NCBI RefSeq assembly: GCF_000764305.2
Contig: NW_025933375.1
Span: forward strand, 186,001-250,000
DNA from: Hyalella azteca
Taxonomy: Eukaryota > Arthropoda > Malacostraca > Amphipoda > Hyalellidae
Reading direction: 5' to 3'
Length of the DNA stretch: 64,000 bases
In this document: one piece after another, positions 1-13,125 of the stretch
Numbering within the stretch: position 1 is the stretch's first letter
Layout: each line of letters begins with the position of its first letter
The notes under the pieces: generated by a model
Told to the model about the DNA's origin: nothing
The model's input: the letters and a program-made list of their open reading frames with translations, nothing else
The model's database searches: none
Translations under genes and position numbers: made by a program

Positions 1-889
1 CGATTGCTTTTATGGAGATGAGGGAGTAAAGCGATATGCTATCTGGCTCTGATGTCGAGACCGAGGCTGCTGCTGTCACACCTCCTCGCTCATGCAAATT
101 CTCGTGACAGATGGAGGAAACCACACATACAAATTAAGCGTGTGAACATCGTTTGACTTCACAAGGTAATAAGTTCCCGTTATGTGAAATAAGTACCACA
201 ACTGAGCTTGCGGCTATGGCACACTAAACACTTATTCCAAATTTTTGAACGGACCATTGACAACGCTGGATTCATTATAGTACAAGTTCTCAATCGTGAG
301 CAAATTTTGAATTCTAAATATAGGTATGTAATTATTTTTAATATTGCGTCAAAATTTAATAATTATATTTTCTAACCTGAACAAAAATGAATGAACTAAT
401 TATTTTCCTGTTTTGTTGATAACATTTCAAGCTTTTCCTTTTGTTATAAAATACGTTCTCATAGAAGTCAATGACATTTTTTTGTGCCAAAAATGAGTGC
501 GTAAATAAGATAATTTGACGTGAAATATTTCTCTACTCTCTATTTGCTCATTATCTACGACGTTACTCTGGTTCCTCCTCGCTGCCACAATGTCCATTTT
601 GCACAATAACCAGTTTGTTTATTTGGTCCCATGAGGTATGTAAATGTCATTTGCTACCCAAATTCGATGCAACGATTGCTACACGTAAATCAGTATAATT
701 ATTTGCGATTGCCTGACGCGATATAAAGCATATGCGAGCCACCTAGCGAGCATCACGTTTGAGAATCTACAGCGACATCTAACGACACCTGAAATTTAGA
801 TATACAGATTAAATATTCTGCAGGTATTAGGGTGATGATGACGCAAGGATAAATTAAACGATATGTTATCAAACTAGGGTCAGAGTCAT
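1..889. other. Non-coding, nothing recognised
   Basis: AT-rich unique sequence with no open frame of note and no repeat that I can define. Confidence 0.6.
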
Positions 890-1445
890 GTAGTGAATTC
901 AATTGTATGTGAGCTTGAGGGTTTGTACAGTGACTGAAGCATACAACATGTCAGGCCGTGAATGACATTGTATGTGAGCTTGACGGTAATACAGGCCGTG
1001 AATGACATTGTATGTGAGATTTACGGTAATACAGGCAGTGAATGACATTGTATGTGAGATTTACGGTAATACAGGCAGTGAATGACATTGTATGTGAGCT
1101 AGACGTTAATACAGGCTCTGAATGACATCTGTCTCTTATTACACANCGGTAATAAGGTCAGTGAATGACATTGTATGTGAGCTTGACGGTAATAAGGTCA
1201 GTGAATGACATTGTATGTGAGCTTGACGGTAATAAGGTCAGTGAATGACATTGTATGTGAGCTTGACGGTAATAAGGTCAGTGAATGACATTGTATGTGA
1301 GCTTAACGGTAATACAGGTAGTGAATGACATTGCATATGAGCTTGACGGTAATACAGGCAGTGAATGTCATTGTATGTGAGCTTGACGGTAATACGGCCA
1401 GTGAATTACACTGTATGGAAGCTTCCAGTAATAAGGTCAGTGAGT
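890..1445. repeat. 40-bp tandem array
   Basis: About thirteen copies of a 40-bp unit beginning GTGAATGACATTGTATGTGA, in two subtypes ending in ACAGGCA or AAGGTCA. An adapter-like sequence and an N interrupt it near 1129-1146, so copy number is uncertain. Confidence 0.95.
1129..1146. other. Nextera-like adapter remnant with ambiguous base
   Basis: CTGTCTCTTATTACACAN matches the Nextera mosaic end with one extra T, followed by N at 1146. It sits inside a tandem array where the assembly switches repeat subtype. Confidence 0.75.
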
Positions 1446-2683
1446 GAAGCCATAGCTTGTCGTGCAGCGTGCCGGTGATAAACTTCCAGCCTGGGCTGCT
1501 GTGCCAGTCTAGGTCGCCACGCCCTCTAGCGGCCTGCACGCGGCGACGCAAATTGTTTTGTTTCCTCCTCAAAATAACTCGGCCCATCATAGGCCTTACT
1601 CACCTAGCCTTCTTGCCATCCCCCTAACAAATAATTTGGTGACCTAGGCTAATGTATGCATAATCTTGTTTGGCTCGGCAATAAGATATTATGACTGGGT
1701 AAATTATTACATATTGCAGGCAAAATTTGTTTGGACTGTTCCACGTTGTATTGGTCAAGTTTACAACTCACGGCAGCTGTAAACCAACGAGAGTTGGTAT
1801 ATGACAGTCGAAAAACTTGCGGATAATGCTAATTATTCCGATAAATCACATAGATTTCTTGCAGCATTACATTCAAGTTTATTTCAGTAGTTGCACAAGG
1901 ATGTAAATGTTTAAATATCCGATAAACATCGAGTCTATTTCTATCAGTTGAAAGCATTGTGCAACAAAATTAAAGTTTGACCATCTATCGGTTTAAAAAC
2001 CTGCAGTGTGGTAAACCATGAGTATACTTGTATACTTCAATGAGGTCCCCACGCAGACGTCGATAACTGAGGCTTGGAAGCTTCATATTCTTTAATCTTT
2101 CTTCATAGGACTTGCCTTCAAGCCTGGAATTATCCATATTGCACGTCTTTGAACATTCTCTATTAAATTTTTACAACTTGAACAGATTTACCCGATCGGA
2201 TATGTCTCATATAACAAATAATATCATTCTGTACTCGAAGCTGCTACTTCAACGCATAATTACTTTAACCAATCAAAAAAGGTGCCATATTAGCGTCACA
2301 CCAAATGCTAGTCACATTTACCCTGGGTTCAGGCATCATTGGCCTTCATTTGATAAGTGACACGCGTTTGCTGTTCCTCAACTCGTCAGTTTACCAAAGG
2401 AGGACTCGGCAGTTCATGAGTAAACAGCCACACCTTCCGTGACCATGCGACTATAGCGGCCAATATCGATCCTGCTTTGAAGACTTGATGAATTTATTTC
2501 GGCTCTTTTGAACATCAACGGTGCAATACTAAGCTTAATTACTTAATGACACCACCCCCAAATTTTGCGTTGTTATTGTGTGGCTTCTTGAAGACCTGTA
2601 AGTGCAATGAATATTACGTTTTTGGATCTGTTACAGAATTGTTGTTAAATTGCAGGATCCGATTATTTACTTGCTCAAATAGT
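1446..2683. other. Non-coding, nothing recognised
   Basis: AT-rich sequence. A short GC-richer patch at 1450-1560 and an 82-codon open frame at 2112-2360 show no recognisable protein. Confidence 0.5.
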
Positions 2684-2840
2684 TTTTAGCGCATTTTCTC
2701 ATTTATGGAAAAATGCACTATTGTGCTCGCCATGTCCGTCTGTCTGTCTGTCCGTCTGTCCGTCCGTCCGTGACCTCAAGTTTTCGTAGACAAGAAAATG
2801 CGCTCTCTGTCACTCACTGCAGTGAGTACTGAGTTATATA
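2684..2840 (+). mobile_element. Dispersed inverted-end element with CCGT/CTGT core, copy 1
   Basis: AGCGCATTTTCTC at 2688 faces its near inverse complement ending at 2804, 117 bp apart. They enclose a CCGT/CTGT simple repeat. A conserved tail contains the perfect palindrome ACTCACTGCAGTGAGT at 2812-2827. Two other copies occur in this window. There is no coding capacity, so it resembles a MITE or a microsatellite-carrying short element. Confidence 0.8.
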
Positions 2841-4784
2841 TTTTTTCAAATAGAACTAGTAGCATAATCTTGCCATTATATTCTATTTAATTGAATTATT
2901 GCAGTACGCGAATAATAATATATACAATTCTATTAATTTCTCAAAATTAAGATCTTTTTGATGAACCAAGTCACGGAACACGCGTATTTTGTCAGTGGTC
3001 TCTTGACGCTAGCGATGCCCTAATTTAAATAAAAAAGTTCCCTTATTGGTGTAAAGAGTAGCAATTTTTTACTTAATAATTCTAGCTGTAGAAATTTTTT
3101 TGTTTTCCTGGCAGCAATTTTAATCTGTAATAAATAAGGGCCTGCAAACTTTTTTATGCGGCAATCATGTGCTGGAAAAGTAGAATTAAGTTCACCTTTC
3201 ATTACCGATTTTTGACTGGCGCTTGGCACTCTGATAGGCCAGTCATGGGTTCAGCGATATATCAAGGTAAGGGGATGAAATTTTCCAGCGCAAGTCATTA
3301 CGGCTGTCGGAAAAATAAATTTACAAAGGGTAAATTTTCAACGAAAGGACCAGTCGAGGATGTTAAGCTCTGAGGCGTCGGACGGTCGCTTAAAGTTGTC
3401 CGAGGTTAAAAGTAAAAAACGTAGGCCGACAAAAGGCTTAATGAGGCGGCACCTAGCGCTGTTCGCGACAGCTTCCTAATTGAAAATCATGGCTGGAACA
3501 TCCTAGGGAAATGCAAGACTTGAACCTAGCCGCTTATATTTCGGCCAGGGAATATCCGTGGTCATAATTTATTGGCGCATGTTCAATGGTTGGCCGTCGG
3601 TGGCACGGCCTTTCGTTACTCTACTAGCTGACTGCTCTGCTGTGCACTCAAAGAAACAAGTGTGATTTGTCCTTGTAGCGATATTCTTTTTACTCATGTG
3701 TGGAGCATCCTGATCCAAGTTGGCAGGTCAGTCAAAGATTTTTTTACTCATGGCTCCAATTTCCTCAATATTATGATTTGTGCATTTATTTTGCCACTCT
3801 TTCGGTGGAATTCTTTATCATTGCATCATTAGAGTGAAATTTTTTTAGATTGCATTTTCTATCACAAAAAACTGGAAAATTTCGCGAGAATTTGTTATGA
3901 ATTTTTTCAGAACAGTTCAAGAATTGAGATAAAATTTCAAAGAAATATTTTCTGGCATTTCAACGAACAAGTTTTGGTTTCTCTCCCGTATAAATTTTAC
4001 ACTCACATGGCATTTCGGCAAGCACCTTTGCCGTAAATCAATTCAATAAAGTCAGATATTTCGCAGCGATGTCCCTCTGAGGTCATGTTCAACTGAGTTG
4101 AATTTCCCTTTTCACCTTTGATTCTTCATTCGTATTCGTTTCATTCATATCAATAAGACACTATGCAGCTACCGTTTTATTTTTATTCCAGGAATTCCTT
4201 TAACAAATTTATGGATACAATTAACGCGAACTGAAATAAGAAGGTAAGAAACGAGCACCTAAACAATATAGATTAAATCGATAGTAGCAGTCCGACCATT
4301 ACAAAGAAGAACACAAACTGTGCAGACGAAGAAGATAAGTTGCTAAAAATATATGCCAGCGAAATTAAACAGAATATAAAACAATACAAGACACACGCGT
4401 ATAGTCATAAAAAGATTTCCAACCACTGAATTATGTATATAACGCGCAAAAGTTTATAATAAAAAATAATTCTAAAATGTATCATGAAGAATGTAAAGGT
4501 TTGCATGAAAATTGCGCGCAATAGGGCGTGTCAGAGGAGCGTATTGAGTGAAGTGCGTCATTTTTAATTAGAGTTAAGAGGCGCCGAGGCTCTTCAGGCT
4601 GAGCGCGAGTGCTCTCGTGACGCTCTTGCTTTATTTGCCTCTTTGGCCTCCCCAGCGACTGACAAATGCAAGCGACTTTTGGCCTCCCCTTGGGTAAGCC
4701 TAGGCCAAGCCTCACCGGGGACTCCGTTAAATGCTGGCGCTGTATAGAAGACAGCTTCCTGTGTACTTTGAAGGTGTCACTAGG
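2841..4784. other. Non-coding, nothing firmly recognised
   Basis: Mostly AT-rich. A GC-richer patch at 4560-4750 carries a 106-codon frame on the minus strand that I do not recognise. A T-arm-like string near 3520 lacks a matching D-arm. Confidence 0.5.
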
Positions 4785-5095
4785 TTCATCATATATGATC
4801 ATGAATAAGTTAATAATTACTGGTTTTAAAGTTATTTATTAAAGCTTCTGCGCAGGTCAAATAGTATTGATCGTAAAACTATTCAGGTGCTTAGGAATAT
4901 TTGCTGCGTCTGAAACCCGCCTATATAAAGTACATGGGGCTAAGCCCTCTATGATCTATGATTATATGTAAGTTAATAATAAGTGGTTGCATAATTATTT
5001 ATTTAAGCCTATATGAAAGCCACATTGTCTTGAACGTAAGATCATGCAAGGGGCTGAAGAATATTTTAGGGGGGCTGAAGCCCTCCTAACTTAGG
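4785..5095. repeat. Degenerate duplication of about 180 bp
   Basis: TAAGTTAATAATTACTGG followed by a TTATTTATTAAAGC-type string recurs as TAAGTTAATAATAAGTGG with TTATTTATTTAAGC further on. The two copies are well diverged. Confidence 0.5.
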
Positions 5096-8000
5096 CCTAT
5101 GTGACGCCACTGTTTTGAACCGAAGTATAAAGTATTCAATTGGATGAGGAAAACTGGCGCGGTTATACGATTGTTAGTTTCGATCCTTGCATTATTGAAA
5201 AAAGACAACAGTCTCAAATGTGTGGATATGGCAAGGTATACCGTGTTAGCAAGTTTGAAGTATTGAACAGTAATTAACCTACACAAAATAATCCTTATAT
5301 TAGACAACTTCATTCCATTCATTTTGTCATTATTAAACTTTTTACCCTTTAACAAAATAACGTTGGGCAGCTGGAGCAGAATCTTGTATTTGCGCGTCCT
5401 GAGTTTAGATGTTAATGATGCTGCCTCTTTTTAATGTACGTAGTGCAAAAACGATGTATACTTTACCACTTTTTAGTTAATTGTCGTTTTAGTTAATTGT
5501 CGTTCTTTCTTTGAACAATTCTCATCACCCCATCATCAAATTTAACCGAATAAACTCTTTTCCTTTTAAAGGGAAATTACTGTTTTTTTATGAAGCAATT
5601 CCGACGCTTTTCAGCCCTTGACTATATTGGAGGAAATATCAGACATCCGGCCCCGGTAAACTCTACATTTACGATATGCTGTTATCCATAATTAATCTTT
5701 TATTGATTAGCATGTACGATCACTATAATTCTTATCTCAAAATTATGTGACATGCAATGATCTGTTTTACTTGATATTTCGTTGCTATTTTAGCAGGAAA
5801 AATTAATATAATATTTTAAATTGTTTTTCTCTTAAAAGCTATTTCGTTACAGCACCATGCATGCGAAACATTCTGGCTCTGAACATTCTGCTTACGAAAT
5901 AAGGTCGAGATTATTCTTCGAGTTGTTGATGCTTGTGCCACGCACGACAAATGCTTTCTAATTCCACTCCATAACCCGCACTGCAGAAGCTTTGTTAAGA
6001 AGCGTCTGTTGTGGGATTGAATTCTAAACTATAGTGGCAATCGTGTGTTGTAGCGTCGATATCGCAGCTCTGGATACGCATCGCGGGTCTGGAACAGTTT
6101 TTTTCTTTTATATAGAGTTTTTACGAGTATACGCTTTAGATACACCTAAAAAAATTAGGACTTTTTGCAGCGGCGAGAAATTTCATCAGCATACATGCCG
6201 ATTAAATAGACGGGTAAGTGTTAGACTATGTTCTCTTAATAATTTTTCTGCATGAAAATCTCACAGCTTGAACTTGTGGTATATTTGTGTAACATTTGCA
6301 TTTTTCAAGAAATAATGTCTCTAGTCAATTAGGCTGTTTTTTTAGAATGAAGTTTTTGAAGGCTGGCAGTTTTTTTTAGAATGAACTTTTATAGTTTACT
6401 GTTGATTATATCTATGAAAAATCATAATTACTTTTATATACACCAACAATCTTACAGTCATTACATGAATCATCACAAATTTATGATTAACTTATATCAT
6501 TTATTTACTGATTATTTAAACACTTTTAACTTCATAATTAAGTATACTGTGATTATTTGTTAGAATGTGAGCGTGGAGCCAAACATGCGACCGGACAAGT
6601 GTTCTCGGCAAGTAACATGCGACCGGACAAGTGGTTGCCGAGGTACGTGTGAAGTGTCTCAAATTTGCCGACGTAAGCGTTTCAGGGCGTGGACACTTGG
6701 TAGTCAACATCGGTTAGCCTCCCGAGGAGTTAAGCTAAACCACTTACACTCTTATCGCCAGGATAATGTTTAGTCTTTCATTTATATCGAAAATCAACAT
6801 TTTTTCAGGACCCTAAAAATCTTGGGATTCACTTCTTCCTACGTAACAAACAAAAGAACATCATTTAAATAAAGGTTTACATGAAGGTTCAAAAAATTTC
6901 GACAGTAGATAATTTCTGAAATGAATAAACTAATGTTCGTAGGGCAGGAAGTATTTGAAACATTGACTACTTATGTTTACTGCTTCGTTCGCCGACCCCT
7001 AACCCCAAGCCTGTTTTGATCAGGAAAGAGCCAATCCTTCAACCAAATACACCGAGCAGTATTTGCTGATGACCGAGAGAGAACTTCCCTCCAGCTGAAC
7101 GCCCATTACAGACGTAATTAAGAACTAATTCTTCAATAAAAATATTTGTGGATCAAAGATATATGACAATGAGATATGATAGCATGGATAACTTCTCAAG
7201 GCTCCGAAATACAAATGAACATTTATTTGCAGTCGTTAGCTCGACTTACACTTGCGTCTCTAACACTCATCAATCTTAGGAACCTGATACCAGTTCATTC
7301 CATCGTTTGAGCGGCATACTCGTAAATTTTTAATTATTATTGATAGAAATGCAATAACACTTCAATCTTCTTGACTGTATGTACATTTTCAGCCGAACTT
7401 TGATGTACATTTCGTTCGGGTTATCACATTTTGTGTGATAGGAAACACTACTAGGAAGTGCTGGCATATTTCTGTTTTACGGCGTATTTGCTGAGCATCA
7501 AGCTGACCTCCGAGGGGATAATTGACGTCGCCGCTTATGACTGATGGTGTGAGGCCTGTCTCTCGGCGGCGCCTCGTAGACCGAACCTTTGGCTTCATTT
7601 GCTGCATCTCTCTTATAGTCTACGAGTCTACAATGACGAGTAGGATACTCGTCATTGCTGCCCACTCTATCGTTTGTCTTTTATACATCCCTCTCTTTTT
7701 CCTATCAAATATTACTTCCCACTGTATTCCATGTTTGTATACTGTATATGCAATTGTTTTCTACTCTAAATATTTGTATATATGCAATTGTTCTCTATAT
7801 GCGCACTATTGCTCGTACATGTATAAATTCTTCTGCCTCCTACTCGATAACTTATGTGATATTGTGTTATACTCAATTACTTACTAAATATTGCTTCTCT
7901 CTTCATTCATTCATTCTAGAGGTATAATGAATCTTATTTTTCAACATTTGCGCATGAACTAATGCTTTGGGCAGGTTTTCCCCTCCTAAGGCACATTTTT

Positions 8001-8175
8001 GCACATCATCATGACATTTGTTGATATTTTTAGTGAATGTAAAGTTGTTGGCTCTTAAGAATGGTTGCATAACTCAGGTGACGCGGTATCCTGTCAGATA
8101 ACTTACATTGCTTCGAAGAATTACCTTAATTAAATCATATCATTCATCAGTAACGCTTGAACAAATACGTCGCGT
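5096..8175. other. Non-coding, small duplications only
   Basis: AT-rich. A 31-bp duplication containing AACATGCGACCGGACAAGTG is at 6580-6645. The stretch at 7985-8100 is a diverged copy of sequence at 8535-8630 that flanks the next array. The ORFs do not resemble known proteins. Confidence 0.5.
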
Positions 8176-8590
8176 TTCTATCGTTGGTTATTCTTTTCAT
8201 TTTTGTGGCTATTTTTGAGTGAAGGTAAAATTGGTCTTTCGTTGGTTACTCTTTTCAAGGGACAAAATCATGATATTTGTGGCTATTTTTGAGTGAAGGT
8301 AAAATTGGTCTTTCGTTGGTTACTCTTTTCAAGGGACAAAATCATGATATTTGTGGCTCTTTTTGAGTGAAGGAAAAATTTTGTTCTTTCGTTGGTTAGG
8401 TACTCTTTTAAAGGGACAAAATCATGATATTTGTTACTCTATTTGAGTAAATGTAAAATTTGGTTCTTTCGTTGCTCTTTTTGAGTGAATGAAAAATATG
8501 GTTCTTTCGTTGGTTACTTTTTCAAGAGACAAAATCATGATATTTGTTACTATTTTTGAGTGAATGTTAAATTTGGATCTTGGGAATGGT
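8176..8590. repeat. 74-80 bp tandem array
   Basis: About five copies containing GGGACAAAATCATGATATTT and TTTTTGAGTGAAGGTAAAAT. The first copies are nearly identical, 74 bp apart; later ones are diverged. Confidence 0.88.
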
Positions 8591-10065
8591 TGCAAAACTC
8601 AGAGCGACGCGGTATCGGGTCACATTACGGACGATATCGCAGCCCCTGGCAATTGTGTTAAGGAACGTCAGCGCGGATTTGGGCGTACGGCGTCCGTGGA
8701 CTTCTTGAAGACTTTCCTCCGCTTGACCACTAGCCTCGAGAAATTCGAATGCAGAAGAATGATAAGTAATGTCAAGTTTAATATTATTTTACATTAGTTC
8801 TTTACAGTTAAATTCTTCTGGTGTAAGATTTTTTCTCGTGAATATTCCGTTTTTGCCGAACCTATTCTGTCAGCGATTTATTACTAATTTAAAACATATT
8901 CGAGTATTCATCCCGTATCATTTTCATTTAGGCTATATTTCCATCATCAATGTTTCGTTGGTTCTGACATATTTCCTTTACTTCATTAGTTTTATTTTCT
9001 TAAATCTTCAACAATGATTTTCATACGTAATATTTGTGATAGAAAATTGTTTATTCAGAAGGCTTTGGGAAACGCCTGATGTTACAGTAATTTTTCGCTT
9101 GCTTCTGTAATGTTAAATCGGAAAAAAAACTTTAAACTCTTAAACGTTTCGGGTTTTTCTGCAATGGCCGAAAAAATTTTAGAATTTATATAAGATTTTG
9201 TATTTAAAATGTTTTTAATTAAAAATTTCCGTGTATATCCTACTGTATTACTAATTTGGCAAGTAAGATAGTATGCTGAAAACTTATTTATCAGTCCATC
9301 TAAATTTATCTCTTCATGCAAGTTTGTCACAGATAGCTTAATAAATGGATCTTTTTTAATTTACTCCTGTTTCCTTTATTGGTAGTAATTTTCTTTAATC
9401 CACTATGGTGAGTAATTACTTTTTTAATTTTTGTTAAATAATTATTTATTAGAAATGTCCAAACATTATGGTTAAAATAATTTATGTTCTTCAAACTGGA
9501 TGTTTTTGCGTTTGACTTTCAATCTATGATGATTACTAATTACAATTTATTCAATCAGAGTAAATGTAAACATCGCAATCAAATAAACGACTTCTATACA
9601 CTTCCGTCTCATCTCCAGCATCCTAAATATTCCTTTCCCAATCTTGATCAACCCACACAAACAACCTTGCCCTGTGCATTAAAAAAATTCTCATGGCTTG
9701 CCAGAATGTAGTGGATAGCCAATTTCTCGGAGACTAGAAACTCTGGAATTTCACCCAGTAAAAATCATCGGTGAACTATAGGTGGCCATCCATACGCCAA
9801 ACATGCACGCCGATTAACAACCCTTGATTTATGAAAGAGTGACCAGGATCGTCAGGCTGAAAAATAGGCTCTGTTCTGGCGGCAGTGAAGTTTGGTAATC
9901 AATATGAGAGAAGATCTATCACGATTCCTTGGTCGTGAGATTGATAGCTGGACTGCAGCCAAGATACGAGACGAGCATTAAAGCGACTGCTGTAGTGTCG
10001 GCTCGCCGCGCTCGGTGTTAAAATTACGGCTGGTCACAGCCGGGGGTTTGGCCTTGCCGTGCTTG
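8591..10065. other. Non-coding, nothing recognised
   Basis: A GC-richer start (8600-8760) carries a 77-codon frame with no recognised domain. The rest is AT-rich unique sequence. Confidence 0.5.
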
Positions 10066-10370
10066 GGTGACAGGTTGTGTTTTGGTGCATTCATATATCA
10101 ACTTGGTGACTCCTTTTGTGCGTTCATACATTTACGTTTTGATGTTATTTGGTGCATTGATACATCAACTTGTTGACAATGTTTGGTGCGTAGTTGACTT
10201 ATTTCGGTGCATTCATACATCTACGTGTCGATGTTATTTGGTGCATCAATGCATAGACTTGTTGACATTGCTTGGTGCATTGATACATCAACTTGTTGAT
10301 ATTGTTTAGTGCGTCGGTGTATCAATTTACTGACATTATTTGGTGCATTGATATGCATCTACGTTCCGCT
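10066..10370. repeat. About 36-bp tandem array, degenerate
   Basis: About eight diverged copies of a unit containing TTGGTGCATTGATACATCAA and CTTGTTGACATTG. Confidence 0.85.
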
Positions 10371-12611
10371 TGCTATAACGCCTTCCATGATGAATGGTAA
10401 ACAAAGATGTAGTAGTAAACATCGCAACGTAGTTGAAAGCTCAATCGAAGCCTAAGGCTCAATCCTCATCTTAACCTACCAAAAACAAAAAATCGCATGA
10501 TACGCAAGACCGAAATAGAGCATCGAAAGCGGTAATGTGAGGAAATCACCATCACCTTCTCCCAAGTCACTACTGTAAATCATAACTGCAAGCATATTGC
10601 ACAGGACCTATGCTTTCATCACGGCCTATAAAGACATAAACTTCGAGCAACTTAACATTCATGAACCATCAAAGCAAATTTTATTTACCAAATTGAATAA
10701 ATATTTTTTCAGTAATATAAATTATTTATAAAGCTACATTTTAATTTATTAAAGAGGTTTTGGGAATTTGGTTATTGATCTAAATTTTCGAGTGAAAGTC
10801 TTTTGATAAGAATTTTATGCGCTTAACATTAGACAAAAATAATGATTCTCTTATTTTATATCTGTAGACCAAGGAACTTAAAAAATGTTTGAATAATTGG
10901 TATTAACGTGCAATCATCAACGGTGGCTTGTATGCCAAACACCTTGTTGGTATCATTATTTATGGTTCATATAATAATGACTCGGTAATTACGATTGCCC
11001 AGAGCAGGCTTTGCAATCCAAAGTGCATTTTAATTGACTTTAGGGGCATGGTCAGCGGGCCCGTGCCCGGGCAATTTCGTGAACAAGAGGCGTGTTCGTC
11101 CGTAGGCGTGGCGGCTCCAAGATTTAGCGACCAAGGGCGGACCTCGCTCGGTCAATAGGCTCTACTCACCCTCGATTTCTCGTGAGCAACGCGCCCCTCA
11201 GTTGCCCACGGGCCGTCACGTGGGGAGGTGTGCGTCAGGATCCGCTCGTGCCAGCTGCCCTCGACCCTGCGTGCCACGTGCGATCCCTGTTGAAATTGCT
11301 TCAGTTTTTCACCGCAGTCGCTTATATTTCGAACTGATGAAAATATCTAAATTTTAAAATGTACTCATACGTGAAGAGTGTTGTGGTAGTTTAGATAAAA
11401 GGCACACAAACAAATACTTTTGAAAACTGATTTCAGCAAAGCCGCCTGGCAGATACTGAAGCGTGCGATGAGCATCCTTCGATGTGAATTTCGTCATACC
11501 GAAGAAATCATGAAGTAATTTATTGACGCGCATGCATATTGGGGCAAAATATATTTTTAAAGCTCAAGATATATGTTGAAAAATTATTTGCTTTGGTTGT
11601 CAACAAAATACTAAAATAATTCGACACGAGAAATTCTGAAGTTAAGAATCACGTTTCAATTTGAACAAAAGTTTCGTGTTCATCTCAACTTCTGCTTAAT
11701 TAAAAATCGAGGTTAAGGAAGACGTCTTCGATCTTTAGGTGTCATTTGAAGGTAAGCAACTTGATGTAAAATTAGATTGTCGAAATATTCTTTACTGAAA
11801 GAAATAATTTAAAACGATGTATAACAGAATTTTTAACTTTTAATGTATTACTGGAGAAACCCAAAGTTGTTGTTTGGATTTACTAAGGTTTCATTCAGTA
11901 GTTTAATTATTTATAATTAAAATTTAATTTTAAATGATTTTAAAATTATCTATGAAACTCTTGATAATGGCTCTGCGTGTCCATGGCGGATTACGTAATT
12001 AGTTGACCTGCCAAAACTGGTCCAGTCACCCGGTTTTGGCCCAGTTTAAATTATTTATTCCGGTTCCTACTAATTAATATTCTTTTTTTTTTTGTTCCCA
12101 AATAGGAAAGATTGTCATCCTGGAATAAATCCTTGAATACTAAAATAAATATAATCCTATTGATTCGCTCAAAAAAGCACCATTAATTTCAGTTTTATTC
12201 GAGAGAAGTAATTAGTATTTTTGAATAAATCTGAACAATTTCCTTGATTAAGACAGACATGTATTTTTCTCGACAATGGTTTTTATCGAATTGTTGCTCT
12301 GCCATACGAGCAAAAATATTTAAATCAATCACTAATTAAATATAAATAACCAAATTTGTTTTTGTTCAGCAAAAAGGCGCTGGACCATATTAATTTTATT
12401 TTACTTGGCGACTTAGGTTGAACAAAATTTTATGAATCATACACTAATAACAGAGGTAAATAATTGACTCATCGTCTTATGATGAGTCACTTGTCCCCAA
12501 TTTGAATACTAACGACAATTTTACAGCTCCCAATTAATTAAAACGCTCATTATTGGTGAATAATTAACCAGCGTAGAGATTGACGGTAAATTCAAGCCGA
12601 GCGTCGACCGA
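10371..12611. other. Non-coding with one GC-rich island
   Basis: AT-rich except for an isolated GC- and CpG-rich stretch at about 11040-11290. No supported open frame spans that island. Confidence 0.5.
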
Positions 12612-13125
12612 GTTGCACGAACTTTCTCCTTCTGAATTATTAAAGCCTGACGAATAATTCGGAGCTAAACTTTCTCCTTGTAATTTGTAATAGACTGGCG
12701 AAAATTTTGGAGTGAAACTTTCTCCGTTTCATTTATTAAAACCTGACAATTAATAAGGAGCTAAACTTTCTCCTTGTAATTTGTAATAGACTGGCGAAAA
12801 TTTTTGAGTGAAACTTCCTCCGTTTCATTTATTAAAACCTGACAAATAATTTAGAACGAGACTTTCTCCTTTTCATAAATTAACAAATGACGATTAATTC
12901 GAAGAGATACTTTTTCATTTTCATTTATTAAAACCTGACGAATAATTTGGAGCAAAACTTTCTTACTTTCATTCATTTACAACCAACAAATAATTTGGGG
13001 GCGAAAATTTTACATTTTCATTTCTTTAGACATGATGAATAATTGGAAGTTAAACTTTCTCCTTTTCATTCATTAAAGACAAAGAAACAACTTGGAGCAA
13101 AATTTTCTCTTTGTGACTTAATAAA
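12612..13125. repeat. 48-bp tandem array with 96-bp dimer subrepeat
   Basis: About ten copies containing AAACTTTCTCC, with starts 48 bp apart at 12622, 12670, 12718 and 12766. Two alternating subtypes form a 96-bp dimer at the 5' end. Copies decay toward the 3' end. Confidence 0.88.

Noticed and set aside
3515..3540. tRNA T-arm-like string (minus strand TAGGTTCAAGTCTTGC)
   Set aside because: No box A or acceptor stem at the right distance.
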